In this document: piece by piece, positions 26,139 through 38,928 of the stretch | How positions within the stretch are numbered: the first letter of the stretch is position 1 | How the letters are laid out: each line of letters starts with the position of its first letter | Assembly: GCA_907163375.1 (NCBI GenBank) | Contig: CAJQUW010005335.1 | Location: forward strand, 62,001-126,000 | DNA from: Prostheceraeus crozeri | Taxonomy: Eukaryota; Platyhelminthes; Polycladida; Euryleptidae | DNA length: 64,000 bases | Direction: 5' to 3' | Program-made: the position numbers and the translations under genes | The notes under the pieces: model-generated | What the model was told of the DNA's origin: nothing | Databases searched by the model: none | Seen by the model: only the letters and a program-made list of their open reading frames with translations

Positions 26139-26141
26139 ATG

Positions 26142-27594
26142 GTGATGGCATGCGGACTGAGGCCCCAAAAAAGTGAATAATTAACTATTATGCATTGCAG
26201 TGCTTGACAGGTTTCATACCCATTGTGGTGCATCTAGTGTTTCATCATAGTGTAGCTATTGCTTTTGAGATTGTTGAAATGCAAGAAATAGTATTTGTTT
26301 GACAAATTGGATTTTTTAAAAAAATCGGCCCTCTGACAATTATTTATTTTTTAAGGTGCACGGCCGACGGCCGGTTTTCTAGATTTATTATTTATCCTTC
26401 GAAACACCGTCGGCCGACAGCCAGTTTCTTGCCGGTGCAGTATTAAGTAACAAATAATGGCCTTACTTCTGTTTTATTTAACGTCCGCGTCTATTGATAA
26501 AAAGGCATCAGTGACCGTATATTTGGCACTTCAATAAAGTGGAGACCTAACGATGACACAGGACCCAACAATGTCAAACATGAGAAAAGTGGTATCATAT
26601 TGTAAATGCTTCATTTATTTTGGCTGATGTCGCTTGGGAAATCGTTGAAGTAAGCTTGTATAGTAACTGGGAAGAGTTTTCCGCATCAGAGGAAGAATTT
26701 TTAGATATATTTCCCTGTACTTCATGTTAAATGATTAGGTTATTAAACATTCAAAGTTCAGATCGAAGACAATGTTTTGATCCTCATTTAGATGTGTGAT
26801 TAAACAACTTCCCTGAACTATCGCAATGCATTCTTAGGAATTCGGTGCTTGAAAATACGCGGGAATTTCCGGAACCGAATGTACGAGGCGAGGTCTTAAT
26901 GTAACCGGTTTTTCTGACATAGCTGTTAATTTCTGGGATTTTCAGATGGCAGTAAAGCTTTGAACGCTGCGGTGGATTATTCCAGTTATCTTCGTATTTT
27001 GATAAGTTCGCTAAAATTGCTGAGAAATGTCTGCGCATTCACTCAACTTCCTTACTCCGGAAGGCTATTTTCTACCGATTGAATTACAGTGAACAACTTG
27101 GGAAAATGTTAAGCAAAGCGCTCCGATTTTCTTGATCAGGACGCAAGTTACAAAGTTTTTAGTAGGACTGTACGCGGTGCACCGGTTCTCGGGCTGGTGC
27201 ACCGAAATGTGCGAATTTCGATGAAATAGATGCTTTGCTGTATAGTTCCAGTAGTTATTAATTCAATTTATCTGTAATCTCATTCACAGCAAATTGTAGA
27301 GAAATATGTTTTAAGTATAAAGCATAATTAATCCAACTAGGAGAATATCATTCAATTCTATTTATCAATTTAATTCAAACTGTAAATTTCCATGTCATGA
27401 AGACGATACCTTATGAAAATCACGACTACATCATAAAATAAAAGAATGCACTTCCTGATGTTGAGAAAAGTGTGAAATAGTGACGAAAATGTCATAATTC
27501 AGGTTCATGATGTATCATTTTTGGCCAGGAACTCTCAATTTCCACGACCTCAGATTTTCGGACTCTCAATTGCGTACCCTGTTGTTGCTTCTCA
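26142..27594. other. Stretch without a recognisable gene
   Basis: No supported gene. Two G+C-rich palindromic patches occur: CGGCCGACGGCCGG and a similar CGTCGGCCGACAG around 26360-26425, and a perfect 9-bp inverted repeat CGGTGCACC (27175-27183 with 27196-27204). Confidence 0.4.
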
Positions 27595-28374
27595 TGAAGA
27601 AAGCAGTTTAGTCATATAAAGCTACTTGTATATCAAAACTTAGGTAGTGCCTATGGCCTATACATTAGACATCGCAAGTTTTGATTTAAGCTTTATGCAC
27701 TCGAATTACAAACATGCCTACAATATGCAGTTGGTTAGTCCAACAGTATCTTAAGTGCGAAAAAAGGCTAAAAATATTTAGATTACAGTCAAGACTTCAA
27801 AACCATCAAGACGGTTATTAATGAGTTCAATGTTCAATCGTGGGCCTACTGGAAGTCTGAAGTAACCAGCAATATATGAGATATGCACTGTACAAGTAGA
27901 GCTAATCCCAAAAAAAAACGGAGGTCTTTATTAATCAGAATTATCCAAGTCCAAAAGGTCGAGCTTTGACCGCACTCGCATTTCCAAATTTCAAAGTCTC
28001 GTTTGCATATTACTGATAATTCATTCATAAGCTTATATTATGCTCGTATTATAGAAACTATAAGACAAGCCAGAAAAAACAAACTCAAACTAGTGTTTTT
28101 AAACTACCATCGTTTGACAATCTGTCTGATAGATTGACAAAGAATAGCCTGTTGCTTTTCGCTACATTAATCAAGTCAACCAGTGGGGAAGGACATGGGT
28201 AGAACAAACGAAAGAGACTAAATTTGCTTCAATACAAAATGCGAAGAATCTATGATTAGAGAATAAAATGGAACAAAAGTTTTTAATGATATCATTTTTC
28301 AAAAATAAAATGATAGGCAATGATATCATTTTTCCTCAGAATAAAATGATATCATTTTGTCATTGCCGATCGCA
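27595..28374. mobile_element. Family B TIR element, inverted truncated copy
   Basis: It matches 17335-18330 in reverse orientation with substitutions and small indels. It keeps the terminus (complement of CGGCAATGACAAAATGATATCATT) at 28374 but loses similarity at about 27595, so the other end is missing. The subterminal part (28285-28365) carries a series of AATGATATCATT palindromes, more than in the left copy. Confidence 0.6.
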
Positions 28375-31300
28375 GAGAGACAGTTTGACATCGAGATGTT
28401 GACCTCCTAGCAGAGTAATTTGTAGATATCGGTGACATTGCTTCGAATTCTTTCTACATTTCTTTATTTGTTCAGGTATTTTGAGAAAAGTAAAAATAAT
28501 TTTTTTTATCGAAGTGTGGCACATGTTGGCATACACTAGAACGCCTAAAATCTGGTGGTTTTCAAGATTGGCACACGAATACATAAAAAATGGGCGGACT
28601 AACCTCGCAGATGTGTCTGTATGAGCATGCTCGTTATAACTACATTCCATGTCCGCATTCGATAGTCCCTATTTTCTATTCGTGTCTTCTTTGGAAATGT
28701 ACTGGCATACTTGCACTCTTCCGATTTTCTTTCTAACAAGTGCATTCTATTTGACGGTGTTATTGTGGTTTTGCATGTAGAATCAAGCTACTTAATTTTC
28801 ATCATTGGTATCGATGCCCATGGAAGCTTCGTTGTATATAAAATTAGTCACATAACTGTTGCCTTCGTAAATATTGTAACCCAAAAATTGCAAAATTGCG
28901 CTTGGATGCATTTTGCCAATCTATTGATTTATTTAATAGAATTTTACTAGTTATTGTTACCATGCCCGGGCTTCCTAGTTTCCACATGCACATTGTTATT
29001 ACAAAACTGATGTCAAGCTCAATAGGCATATTTACATTCTCATACGATGATGAAAATCATCCCAGCAGCCATTTAGGACCCACATGGAATTCCATACTAA
29101 TTAAAAATGTAAGCATATGCTATTCCTTGCTCTTGTGAAGATATCGATGTATGTTTCGCTGTGTGAAAACTGATTGTTATTGCTCGCGGTTGATCATCAA
29201 TGTCATCTGTCGCTATTGCTCACGGTTGATCATCAACGTCATCTGTCAACTAGATCATTTTACTTTTACATCATCCCGAACATTCTGGATGAAAATCTCA
29301 TAAAGGAAATTAGAATTGATCATCAATCATCACAGTCAGCAAAACATCTTGTTTATGGGCATCAAATAAAGCATCAAAACGATGGACTCAAATAAGACGA
29401 GCAAAAACATTGTCAGACGGCAAATTTATTGAAAGTTGATAAAACTTTTAATATGGGTTTGAAATTTGAAATATCGTTCATGACGATACCATTTACTCCA
29501 TTGCTCAAACACTATCCTAGCATAACAGAAAAAGTCAAAGATACTAAATTCAACAATTATCCTCATGTATGGGGATTTGAGAGCATTGGCTTCGAATAGT
29601 GTTGTCATATCTGGTAAGAGAGTGTGATATAGAGAGATAAGAAGTATCGGATGCAGTGCTTAAAAATATTGATTTATCACTTTTTTCATTTAGTCTCCTT
29701 TTAATTGAATGTGAGCTTCTTTACTTTGAAAACTCGCAGAGGTCCGCAATCAGTTAATCAAAGCCTCCACTTATTTGTGAAACATATTTGCAATGAGATT
29801 ACATTAGAAATTTGACTTGTCTGCGATGTTGTGGCAATAAATTTGTCTTTCATAGTGACTTATTTGTCTAAGATATTTGAGATACAAGTACTCGGATGAA
29901 CGGATGAAATGTGATAGCATTTTTGACCATTACTTGATACTGCCAAAAAATCAAATGGGTTATACTTTCTGAATGCCTGAAAAGATCGCTGTAAATGCTG
30001 AGATTTGATTTTTTATCTTTTGATGTAAGTGTGCACCAGATTCCTTCCTAATTTCAAATTTCCTAAGTGATTTAAACATTTTTAGGCATGTTTGGAATAC
30101 CCTGAACCATGACAACATTTTGCATTTTTTACATTTTTGCTGGATTTTGGAAGTGTAGATGTGATGCATTCATTGCGTTATTCTGTGTGACTTTTGTAGA
30201 CCTTGATTTTTTGTTTGTCTGCTCTGTCTGAAGCTATGTTTCTTTAAATCTAAATTGGTTGCTGTTGTGCATGTACAAGTAAATGTAATATAAACATCTG
30301 TTCGACAATCCAAATCAATTTTACTGTCTCAAATCAGAAAGTCAGAACATCTGACGAAAAGCTAGAAGCCTCTTACATCTCGACATGCCTTAATTCGCTA
30401 TAACTTCCATATATTCCTCATATATTCCGGTAAAATAAAAAATGGACTCACTCCGCAGGGCTAGAGCATCCTGTCGCGTCGATGTTTTGCATGTAAATCG
30501 GATTATATCTGAAGTAGAAAACCTCATCTCATCTCATACTTATGTAGCTGCAGTTACCGCTTGTCGATAAAAACCTTCGTCGAAAACGAAAATCGAAGAA
30601 GTAAATCTACGATTTTAAATCTCGTAGACCAAGTTGAGTGTGAAATCGAGGAACAGGAAAGATTGTCGGACATGGTTATCGACGCCGTAACTAAGCTAGA
30701 CTCCTTCAACTTGAAACCGTCCCTGGTGACCCAATATTTTTTTTGTTCCTATTTCCACTTTTCCAATTCTTAAGTTTCACTTAACTTATCCTGTATATTT
30801 TGGATCGTTTTGAATTTTTGAAATGTCACACTGAAGTTCTCCTTAATTGTTTATTTTAGATTACATGTTGGGTTTGACTTCTTTTGTATTTAGTTCTACT
30901 TCTTATTGATTCTTGGCATATTTTGATACTTTTCCGTGTGCATTTCTCAATATGAATAGGTGATGAAACAAAAACAAACAATTCCTCTTCTGATGGGGAA
31001 GCATCAGGTCAGGAGCTATGATTGTATGAAACTATTCTAATTTCAGCTCGAATGCCATCCTGTTTACTTTGAATGGTCGTCTCTCACTGAGATATCCTAA
31101 CTAACGGCAAATATAGTACGTTTGCTTTACATGTGTTGGATGGAAACGTCAACTATGCAGCGAGTCTGTCTGGCGAATGAACAAACACAACCCATTTTTC
31201 TTTATTTTGATATTGTTCTTGTTGCCGCATGCTTCGATCAGTTGTTAATTTCTCTACGTCAAAATTACAGTTTTCGAACGTGAGAATCCTACATTTTTGG

Positions 31301-32512
31301 ATCCATTGCCAATACTATAATCTCCCCTTAATACAATTAAAGCAGAAAATATCGGCCGATTGTATTTGATCTATGCGTGACATGTTTCTACCTCGTCTAC
31401 AATTTCATATTCGAACTTACATAAAACGTGTATGAGCAAAGTCTAATATAACAGTTGGCAAGGAAATTATGCTCTCAGAACGCAATGTAAAAAACGTTCA
31501 ACTACCTCTAGTAATATGTCAATAACAATTTTTTTCTATTGACAAAATGACTGCAGGACTACCTCAAAAAGGATTTCCACGTTAGAGCTCGATGCAACCA
31601 AACACTGAATACTGGCATTACCAAATACCCAATGTCATGACTATAGCTCCAACTGGGATCCCGAAGCAGGTTAAAAGTCCTGAACGAAGATGGCACATTG
31701 AGAGTCAGCTGAGCGTTATGGAGGCTCTTCTCATCGGTCAGTTAAGTCTTACCTCTGTCAGTAGACAGGCATGCTGGCTATTTTTCAGCCCCTCTCTCTC
31801 CCCTGGGTGGCGGTCTACTTTTCAACATCTCTGAGTCTAGAAGTATTAAGAAATATCGCTTCAATAAACTTCTATTTGCGTGCATGTTCCATCTACAAAA
31901 CTCTCAACGCTCAGTACTCAACAAGATGGCATACTATATCTGTCTAGTATATCATGCACGCAAATTGACCAGCGACACAAATAGTGGCTGTCATCACAGG
32001 CACTTAATGATTAATTTAAAGCAATTTTTAATAGAATGAAAACTCACACTCAGAATACACCAAGACACACGAATAAGTGCCAATAATACATCACATGTCG
32101 TACAAAAACAACAAACACACAGACAAACATGTTGGAACTAACAGCGTATACTGCCGACACTTAGGAAGTGCCGGTCTATTACAGGTATTGTTCTATATAA
32201 TAAGGTGGCAGTCTATTTTTGTATGGGCAGCGGTTTATTACAGGTTTTACGGTAAGTTTATTGCCACCGTCAGGGCTGCGGAGCGGAAGCCTTTCGAAAA
32301 TAATGTGGTTCCGTCTCAAATTCCGGACAACTTCGAAGGTTTCACTTAAATTGCTTTAGTTCTTTGATCTGAATGGTTGCCTTTGGTGTTTCAAAGTCTG
32401 CATGATCTGCAGGAGTTCAATCTGGTTGGCGAAAATTTCGGGAAGTGGCACCAATTCTGACGTCGAGGGCGACTATACTTTGGATGGAAGGATAAATGCA
32501 TGACGCCTGTGT
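28375..32512. other. 4.1-kb stretch with no clear gene
   Basis: No recognisable domain in frames up to about 95 codons. The segment 29176-29247 is a tandem pair of a roughly 36-40-bp unit (GGTTGATCATCAA.GTCATCTGTC). Around 31790-32240 phrases such as GGC(A/G)GTCTATTTTT recur and also appear inverted near 33860, suggesting an old dispersed repeat. Confidence 0.4.
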
Positions 32513-32905
32513 GATGGCTGTGAAACATGGCCCATAAAAGTCGAAGATCAACGATGAATTGTGACAGCAGAATGCAGAATGCTCCGTTGGATGTTGGGTA
32601 TTTCTTTGAAGGACGAGCTCGCTTCCACCATGCTCCTGCAGCTCTCTAGAGTAGAAGATTTTGAGAACGTGTAGAGGAATCGTCTAAAATGATTTCGTAA
32701 TGTTTTCAATATACCAAAAGATGACTGGGTCAAGAAAGCGCATGGCGTGTTCAAAGAACCTGTCGTGGCTAAAACCGAGAGGATTCTCTAAGGAAGACGT
32801 GGCACGAAACGGCACTAGATGACTGCAAAGAAATTTTGTTGAAAGCGGGTGCTATTGCGAATTGTGGAGAAAATTCATTGGAAAAAATGCCGTTCCAGAC
32901 GAAGA
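32513..32905 (+). pseudogene. LINE reverse-transcriptase C-terminal remnant, second copy
   Basis: The plus strand reads DGCETWPIKVEDQR, then IVTAECRMLRWMLGISLKDE, then (another frame) WHETALDDCKE. These are the YGSETW, ERRMLRWMCGVSLKD and RPRKTWHETVLDDCKE blocks of the C-terminal end of non-LTR retrotransposon proteins. A TGA interrupts just before IVTAE, a TAG follows about 37 codons later, and the WHET block is in another frame. It is an old, 5'-truncated LINE. Confidence 0.7.
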
Positions 32906-35322
32906 ATGAATAATGAACGTAAAGTGAAAAAGCAAAAGTAAATCAAGTCAGTAATTTACCACTATTCGGAATCCTGGTAAGATTTCGCCTAGGATTATGA
33001 TCTGCTATACTCAACTATTGAATGAAATAAAGGGTCAGAAGCATTATTTAGATTGGAGGATGACCCAAACACCGATTTCTAAACGCTTTCAGTTCGCCCA
33101 GCGCATCATCTGCAGAGAGAGAACTCAGTAATTTTCCTTATCAACGTAGTTATATGTATATGATTTAGAAACATTTTTTGATCTACATGATTGAGCTAGT
33201 TCAAAATATGACGGCTGCAACTTATTGTGGATTCAGATTAAAAAACATGTGCATTCAACTAATTTTTTTCCATATCAATAAAAATTTTCAAAGCAATTTG
33301 TGTGTAATTAGAAAGGCTGCCGTTGGCATTGGGATTCTGTGAGGACACGCACATGTTCTGTGGGCATGCGGTAGGCTGGGAATTCAAATATCTATCCCCC
33401 ATGGTAACCCTGGAGAATAGTCACGCATAAGCTTTGTTGCCAAAAGTAGTCTGTGTACCTAGACGTAAAATGTGTTCTACTGTCCTAATGAATTGTCCTA
33501 TTAAGCCATTTAATTCTTGATTTAAGGAATGACATTTGTGTTGAACATAAAAGGCAAATACCTATTTCGAATTAAGTTGATATGTAGGGCAGCCAATCAA
33601 TATGTTACTTATCAGGCCTCATTTAACCTATGGAGACTATCAAATAATAGTTAATGTGATTTTTGGTATCAAATAAAACAATAAAACAATTAGCGTCAAG
33701 CAATCATGAGCTTTCTTTGATGGTTTAATCTAAAATCGTATAGAGCGGAATTTAAGTTTAACAGCAGTTGGAGTAGCGCTTAACACCGGCGCCCCTACCT
33801 AACCCCGGCATGCTACCTCCTATAGAATAGACCTCAATTTTGATATTTAATTGGAAAAATAGACCGCCACCGACTAATAGAGCACCACATTCTATTATTT
33901 TGACAGCACATGCCGAAAGCAGCTTGTGAAGAATTTTGACTGACATATAACTGACATGTAAATTGCAGTCGCATGAGGCTTGCATCTAATTTACTTACTA
34001 ATTGCTTTCGAGAACTAACACGCTTATTCGCTGTGTATTCCCGCGAATGCCTTCATGCACAACGAATAAGTGACGCGTTCTATACTGGATTTATGGTCTG
34101 GCTGCTTTTTTCTCTTCTCAATGGTATGTATTGATGAGACGATGAGCAATGTCATAAATACTAGATGGCTTTCTTTTGAGACCCTCATGCGTAAACGATC
34201 TTTAGATTTATTTTGCCATTTTGTGACGTTTAAGTAAGAGCTATGTAAAAAAGTGCACCCCGTGACTGCTAATCGGCAAAGATGAATCGCAGCAATTAAA
34301 ATTCCTATGTTATTGATAAAATATTTATTAAGCGTTCTTTAGCTTACAGAATGCTTTCTATGATATGTGGTTAATTGCAAATCATATTTGTTTAAAAAAG
34401 ATGCAACAGCTTCAAAAAGCAGAATGCAAACGAATTATATATGCTTTTTTAAAAACTTTTTTCAAGAAGAGATGACTGAATAAACAAAAGAGTGCTAAAG
34501 AATGGATTGTAAGACAGCACGCCACTGCATGTTTTGCTTCCTACGATTCCCATTAACAAGGCCGGTAATTTAAATAAGCGTCTTCATGATCGCTATTACA
34601 ACACTCCCAGCATATGTCACTTTAAGTTATGATGCTTTTTAGAAATAAAATAATAAAACATTTAAATCATTTAACATAAAAAGAACATGAAAACATATGC
34701 TTCAACACTACATACTCGTATTCTTTGCCTGGTATTATGCCTGCTCTTGCTGGCTATTTAGCTTTTCATCATTTTGTCAAGTTCACCAGAGGAGTAGTCA
34801 CAAACGTTTAATTGATTAGTACTCGTAATTAAAGGAGTTCAGTTTTGAAATGGCTTCTTTCATACCGCGACTAGATAGGAATTGAGCGAAATATCACCAT
34901 TTTTCTTGCGATTCTACCGCTTTTAATTAGATTACATCCCTTCTTCAAAATGTAACAATTTGAGTAATTATTGCAAACATCATTCCTTAAATGATGAACA
35001 TGTTTTGCCTTAGAATTGAAAATAGACTAAAACATACGGAGAAATAAATATACTTAAAATGAAAAAGACCGCATTTCCACGAATGCATGTATAGAATACG
35101 ATTTTCAATCATTGAGATTTCGCATGTTTTCCAACAGTCCTTTTTACATGAGCAGATACAATTAATCTCGGTTCCGCTTTGATTACATCTAAAGCCTTAA
35201 TCTTTTGAATTTCATTTGCTTCATTAGCTCACTTTCTATTTCTGTCATCGTACCTTTTCTGTCTGATATCTTTTATCGCAACAGGGCTTGATGCATGTAT
35301 ATTGAAGCATCGAAATTCCTTT
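32906..35322. other. Stretch without a recognisable gene
   Basis: Nothing supported apart from scattered matches to the dispersed phrase GGCGGTCTATTTTTCC (about 33850-33870, inverted). Confidence 0.4.
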
Positions 35323-35446
35323 TCAGCAATGAATGAAATGAGATAGACGACAAATCAACTTGTCATGCAAAATATTTGCGCTTGGCATGACTCGAACCTG
35401 CGACCCCAGGTTATCTGACCATCTGAGCTATGGCAATGCGAACGCT
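35323..35446 (-). repeat. tRNA-derived SINE, copy 1
   Basis: On the minus strand a tRNA-like head (A-box TAGCTCAGATGG, B-box GGTTCGAGTC) is followed by a body that matches 55429-55553 (CAAGTTGAT.TGTCGT.T.TCATTTCATTCATTGCT). The A-to-B spacing is 32 bp, shorter than in a tRNA, so the anticodon arm is partly lost. The shared non-tRNA tail shows a SINE family rather than two decayed tRNA genes. Confidence 0.6.
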
Positions 35447-36432
35447 TATCTGCGACCGATGTCAAATGACTGAATCACTCTTCACAATCACACGTCAGGC
35501 GCCTGTTTCATTAAATAAATCTAATGATTTAAAGCAGTCAAAATAAACAGCGTTTCATAAAACCAAGCATAAAGTATTGATCTACTTCAGTTACACACTG
35601 CTGGCTGTTTTACGGTAAGCTATTTTAAATGATTGAATTAAGGCTGGCCCAGAAATGACTATGTTTCATATATTTCCTATTAATTCTTATTCTTATTGCA
35701 GTATCAATCATAAATGCAGGAACACCCTTATGTCTCATTTGTCAATTGGATATACTCCTGGGCTGATGCTTTCAATACACTATTGCCGTATTCGGATCGC
35801 GAAATCGTGGATTTTTTGAAGAAATTCTTCGTAGAAGCACTTTGTCATCATTAGAGTTCTTCGAACGTTTGTTCGACAGCTTCTTCGAATTCATGTCTTG
35901 CTTGTGGCAGCTAATAGTGAATCGTTATAAAGCATTACATAGGATTATCGCAATAAATAAGATCAGAATTCTTGCTTTCCATGACACTGATTCGAATGTG
36001 CTAGCCCATCTATCCTCTGAGTGTGAATTGAGAAACTATTGGGTCTTGAATGAAGTGTGCTGTGGTTGCATTTTTCTGTAAATGGATCATTTGACGTCTC
36101 GCTGAGTGAATTCGTCGTCTATCAAGATCTGGCGTAAATTCATTTTCCAGCATTTGGAAATGTTGTCGGTGGTCCATATGACCTTCAATTAAGCGTGAAC
36201 CAAGTATGAGTGCTCCTCCAATTTCGCTGCCCATACCGAAACGTACGGGGATGTTGATGCAGGTGTTCCTAAAGACGAGGATTTCAAGTTGACCAGAATC
36301 ACATTTATGCATTTCTATTCAGCAGAAACTATGCACTGCGCTAATTGTCGATCGTCCAGCTGTCCAAAAACGAACTGCCTGGTGTTGATCCTGATCTTCT
36401 AAAAAAAACAATTTCTTTCTCATCTGATGATC
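35447..36432. other. Left flank of the Polinton, no gene recognised
   Basis: Frames of 79 (35842-36081, plus) and 100 codons (36010-36312, minus) overlap and show no recognisable domain. Composition is like the rest of the host DNA and distinctly less A+T-rich than the element that follows. Confidence 0.45.
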
Positions 36433-36438
36433 TACACT

Positions 36439-37016
36439 AGTAATGGGAAGAAGACCGTTCCAGGACACCATAAAATTCAAAAAAATAGTATCTTTAAAAA
36501 CAACATAAATTCATGAATTTAGACCTTTTTTCAGGTTTTTAAGACCTAAATACATGAATTTGGTCCATTCAAAAAATACCATTTTTTTCAAAAATGGTAT
36601 TTTTAAAAACGACATAAATTCATGTATTTAGGTCTTAAAAACCTGAAAAAAGGTCTAAATTCATGAATTTGGTCCATATAAAAAAAATACCCAATTTTTC
36701 AAATTTTTCAAAATCTCAAAATTTGAGAATTACAATTTTCACCCCTGTTAAAATCATGACCGTTGCAGGACACCGAAAAAATCATAAAAGTTAAGAATCT
36801 CAAATTTGAGATTAAGATCATTTTTTACTTTGAAAATCATGACCGTTGCAGGACACTGAAAAAATTATAAAAGTTAAGAATCTCAAAATTTGAGAATTAC
36901 AATTTTCATTGCTCAAATCATGACCGTTCTAGGACACTGAAAATTGGTATTTTTAAAAAAGTCTTTTAAATCCATTTTTCAGGTTTTTAAAATATATCAT
37001 GTGACTAAAAATATTT
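36439..37016 (+). repeat. Polinton left terminal inverted repeat (about 578 bp)
   Basis: It matches the complement of 54366-55025 nearly base for base, apart from one missing 84-bp unit and a few changes. The tip motif GACCGTTCCAGGACAC (36453) recurs as GACCGTT(G/C)(C/T)AGGACAC at 36758, 36841 and 36922. A nested palindrome with arms of about 55 bp (36507-36562 and 36615-36670) sits between tip and array. Confidence 0.95.
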
Positions 37017-37024
37017 CTTTAAAA

Positions 37025-37729
37025 ATGGAAGAAACAAAAATGGAAGAAACCTCAAGACTATATCCTTCGTTATCTCAATTAAAAATAAGTGAATTGAACA
37101 TTGAAAAGATGAATAAAGAAAAACACAAAGATAGAGTTAGGTATATGAAAGATAAGGAATCTCAATTATTATTAAGATTAGAGCATTATAAAAAATTAAG
37201 AAAGAGATGGACTAAAGTTAAGAATGTAACAAAAGGAATTGGTATATTCTTAACAATAAGTTTAGGTACTTTAACAATTGTTATATCTTCAGGTGTTTTA
37301 GTAATTCCAGTAGTTGCTACAGCTTTAACAGGTACGGGTGTTTTTGCAACTTCACTTGTTACAATGTTAGATAAATCTTAAATAACTAAGAAACGAAAAT
37401 CGTTAAAAACTAAGCATTTACATATTAAAGAAGTCTATGATAAGCTACATTACTACTTTCAAAGAGTATGTGATGATAATGTTATTACGTTAGATGAGAT
37501 TGAAAAATTTGATCAAATAGCTAATGAAGTAAATCAAATATCATTTCAATTACAGACAGAAAAAGTAGATGATAAGAATAAACAGGATGGAAAAATTTCT
37601 AGTGATGGTAAAACTTTTAGTGATGGTAAAACTTTTAGTGATGATAAAATTTCTAATGAAGAAAATGATAAAATTTTTTTAGAAGAGCTAAAAACTTTAT
37701 TAGACAAAACTTTATTAAACAAAACTTAA
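37025..37729 (+). CDS. Small helical/hydrophobic Polinton protein region, uncharacterised
   Basis: The open part from the ATG at 37025 gives about 118 residues: an acidic start (MEETKMEETSRLYPSLS), a basic amphipathic helix (RLEHYKKLRKRWTKVK) and two hydrophobic stretches (IFLTISLGTLTIVISS and VLVIPVVATALTG) with Gly/Thr typical of membrane-interacting segments. The following DNA to 37729 is also coding-like: HIKEVYDKLHYYFQR, DNVITLDEIEKFDQI, then a repeated DGKTFS phrase. From memory, small proteins of this plan occur near one end of many Polintons; role unknown. It directly abuts the left terminal repeat, whose last bases supply its upstream region. Region broken. Confidence 0.55.
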
Positions 37730-37934
37730 AACGAGAAAACTTTAAACGAAAAGATGTTAGACAACAAAGAAATAAAAAAATAATTTGTTCAGTAAAATGT
37801 TTTTGCTGTATTCCAATGTTACCACAAAATTCAAATATTATATTTTAAAAAAATGGTTAAATTAAAGCTGTTAATAATAACAAAAAATATTATAACACTA
37901 TTTTTTATCACTCGGTAAACAAATCTTCTATAAA
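37730..37934. other. A+T-rich gap between convergent Polinton genes
   Basis: No coding signal beyond the preceding frame. It separates the plus-strand gene at the left end from the minus-strand block and would hold both 3' ends. Confidence 0.5.
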
Positions 37935-37978
37935 GGGGGCGAAGCCCCCTCGAAGCGAAGCCCCTCGAGGCGAAGCCT
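37935..37978. repeat. GC-rich double-hairpin element 1
   Basis: Perfect hairpin GGGGGC-GAA-GCCCCC at 37935-37949 and AGGC-GAA-GCCT at 37968-37978, joined by CGAAGCGAAGCCCCTCG-type sequence. It is a sharp G+C island in A+T-rich DNA, abutting the 3' end of the first ATPase gene. It shares 3-nt loops and layout with the other double hairpins of this element. Confidence 0.75.
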
Positions 37979-38724
37979 AGTCAGAGAACAATTGTTCGAT
38001 AACTCTTTCATGGATTTTTTTATCAATATTAATTGTAATGAAGCCATAATCTTTTGACCAAGCATTATTACACGATTGTTTAAATTCATCTTTATCTCTT
38101 ATACATAAATCTCTTAACAAATCACTTAAGTTTCTTGCATTTATTTCAAATAGTATAAATATATTTGCATTCTTTCTAATAACACTTCCGTCTAATGAAT
38201 ACATACTTTGTGTTAAATAAAATACACTACAGTTATTATGTCTACCTCTTGTGAAATAATTTCTCTGAACTGACTGATTTCTATCATTAACACAATCATC
38301 AAAAATTACACAATGTTTCATTGTTTTATCTAGTTTACTAGGATCTTGCATATTACCACTATCATCTATTAATTGTATTTTTATATGCTTATTTTTATTG
38401 GATTCAACTAATTGTTTATTTTTTGCTGCTTCTTCACACCACAAATTTATTTCTTCTTCATATTCAGATTTTTCGTATTCTTCGAATAGAGAAGCAATTG
38501 CTGTTTTTGTAAGATTATTTTCAAATCCATATTTTAAAAATTGATAGACGGGTTGTTCTGCTGTTGTTGTATAAATTATAAGATTGTTATAATCCAAAAA
38601 ATTTGGAGTCGTTAAAATTTTAAATAATAGATATGTTTTTCCACATCCTGATCTTCCGCAAATAACTGCTAAAACTTTATTAGATAAATTTGGATGATGA
38701 TTAAATTTAAGTTTTTTTTATTTA
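37977..38724 (-). CDS. Packaging-type P-loop ATPase 1 (FtsK/HerA-like, A32 group)
   Basis: Likely pumps DNA into capsids using ATP. In order on the minus strand: Walker A, CGRSGCGKTYLL, near 38650; Walker B, KHCVIFDDCVND, near 38300; then the sensor-like segment NYFTRGRHNNCSVFYLTQS, the hallmark of Polinton and adenovirus-like packaging ATPases. About 245 codons are visible; family members are usually 230-300. The frame stays open upstream of the first alternative start (TTG, 38597), and the P-loop lies in that part, so the true start must be upstream. The stop falls in a GC-rich double hairpin. It lies next to the penton gene. A second, different ATPase lies at 43733-44641. Confidence 0.8.
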
Positions 38725-38839
38725 AAGACGTTTCATTCATTTTTAAAGTAATAAATTCATCCATTATTGAATTAGTGTTTTTAGAAACAAAAAAATAAAA
38801 ATAAAATTTTAATTTAAGTTTATTTTTATTTTTTTGTTT

Positions 38840-38882
38840 CTAAAAAGATTAATAAGATTAATAAGGTTAATAAGATTAATAA
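38840..38882. repeat. Short tandem repeat (ATTAATAAG)n
   Basis: Four near-exact units of about 10 bp in the gap between ATPase 1 and the penton-like gene. Confidence 0.7.
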
Positions 38883-38928
38883 TGAAAATGATAAAAAAAA
38901 TTAAACTTCTCTAGTGTAGCGTGGAAGT

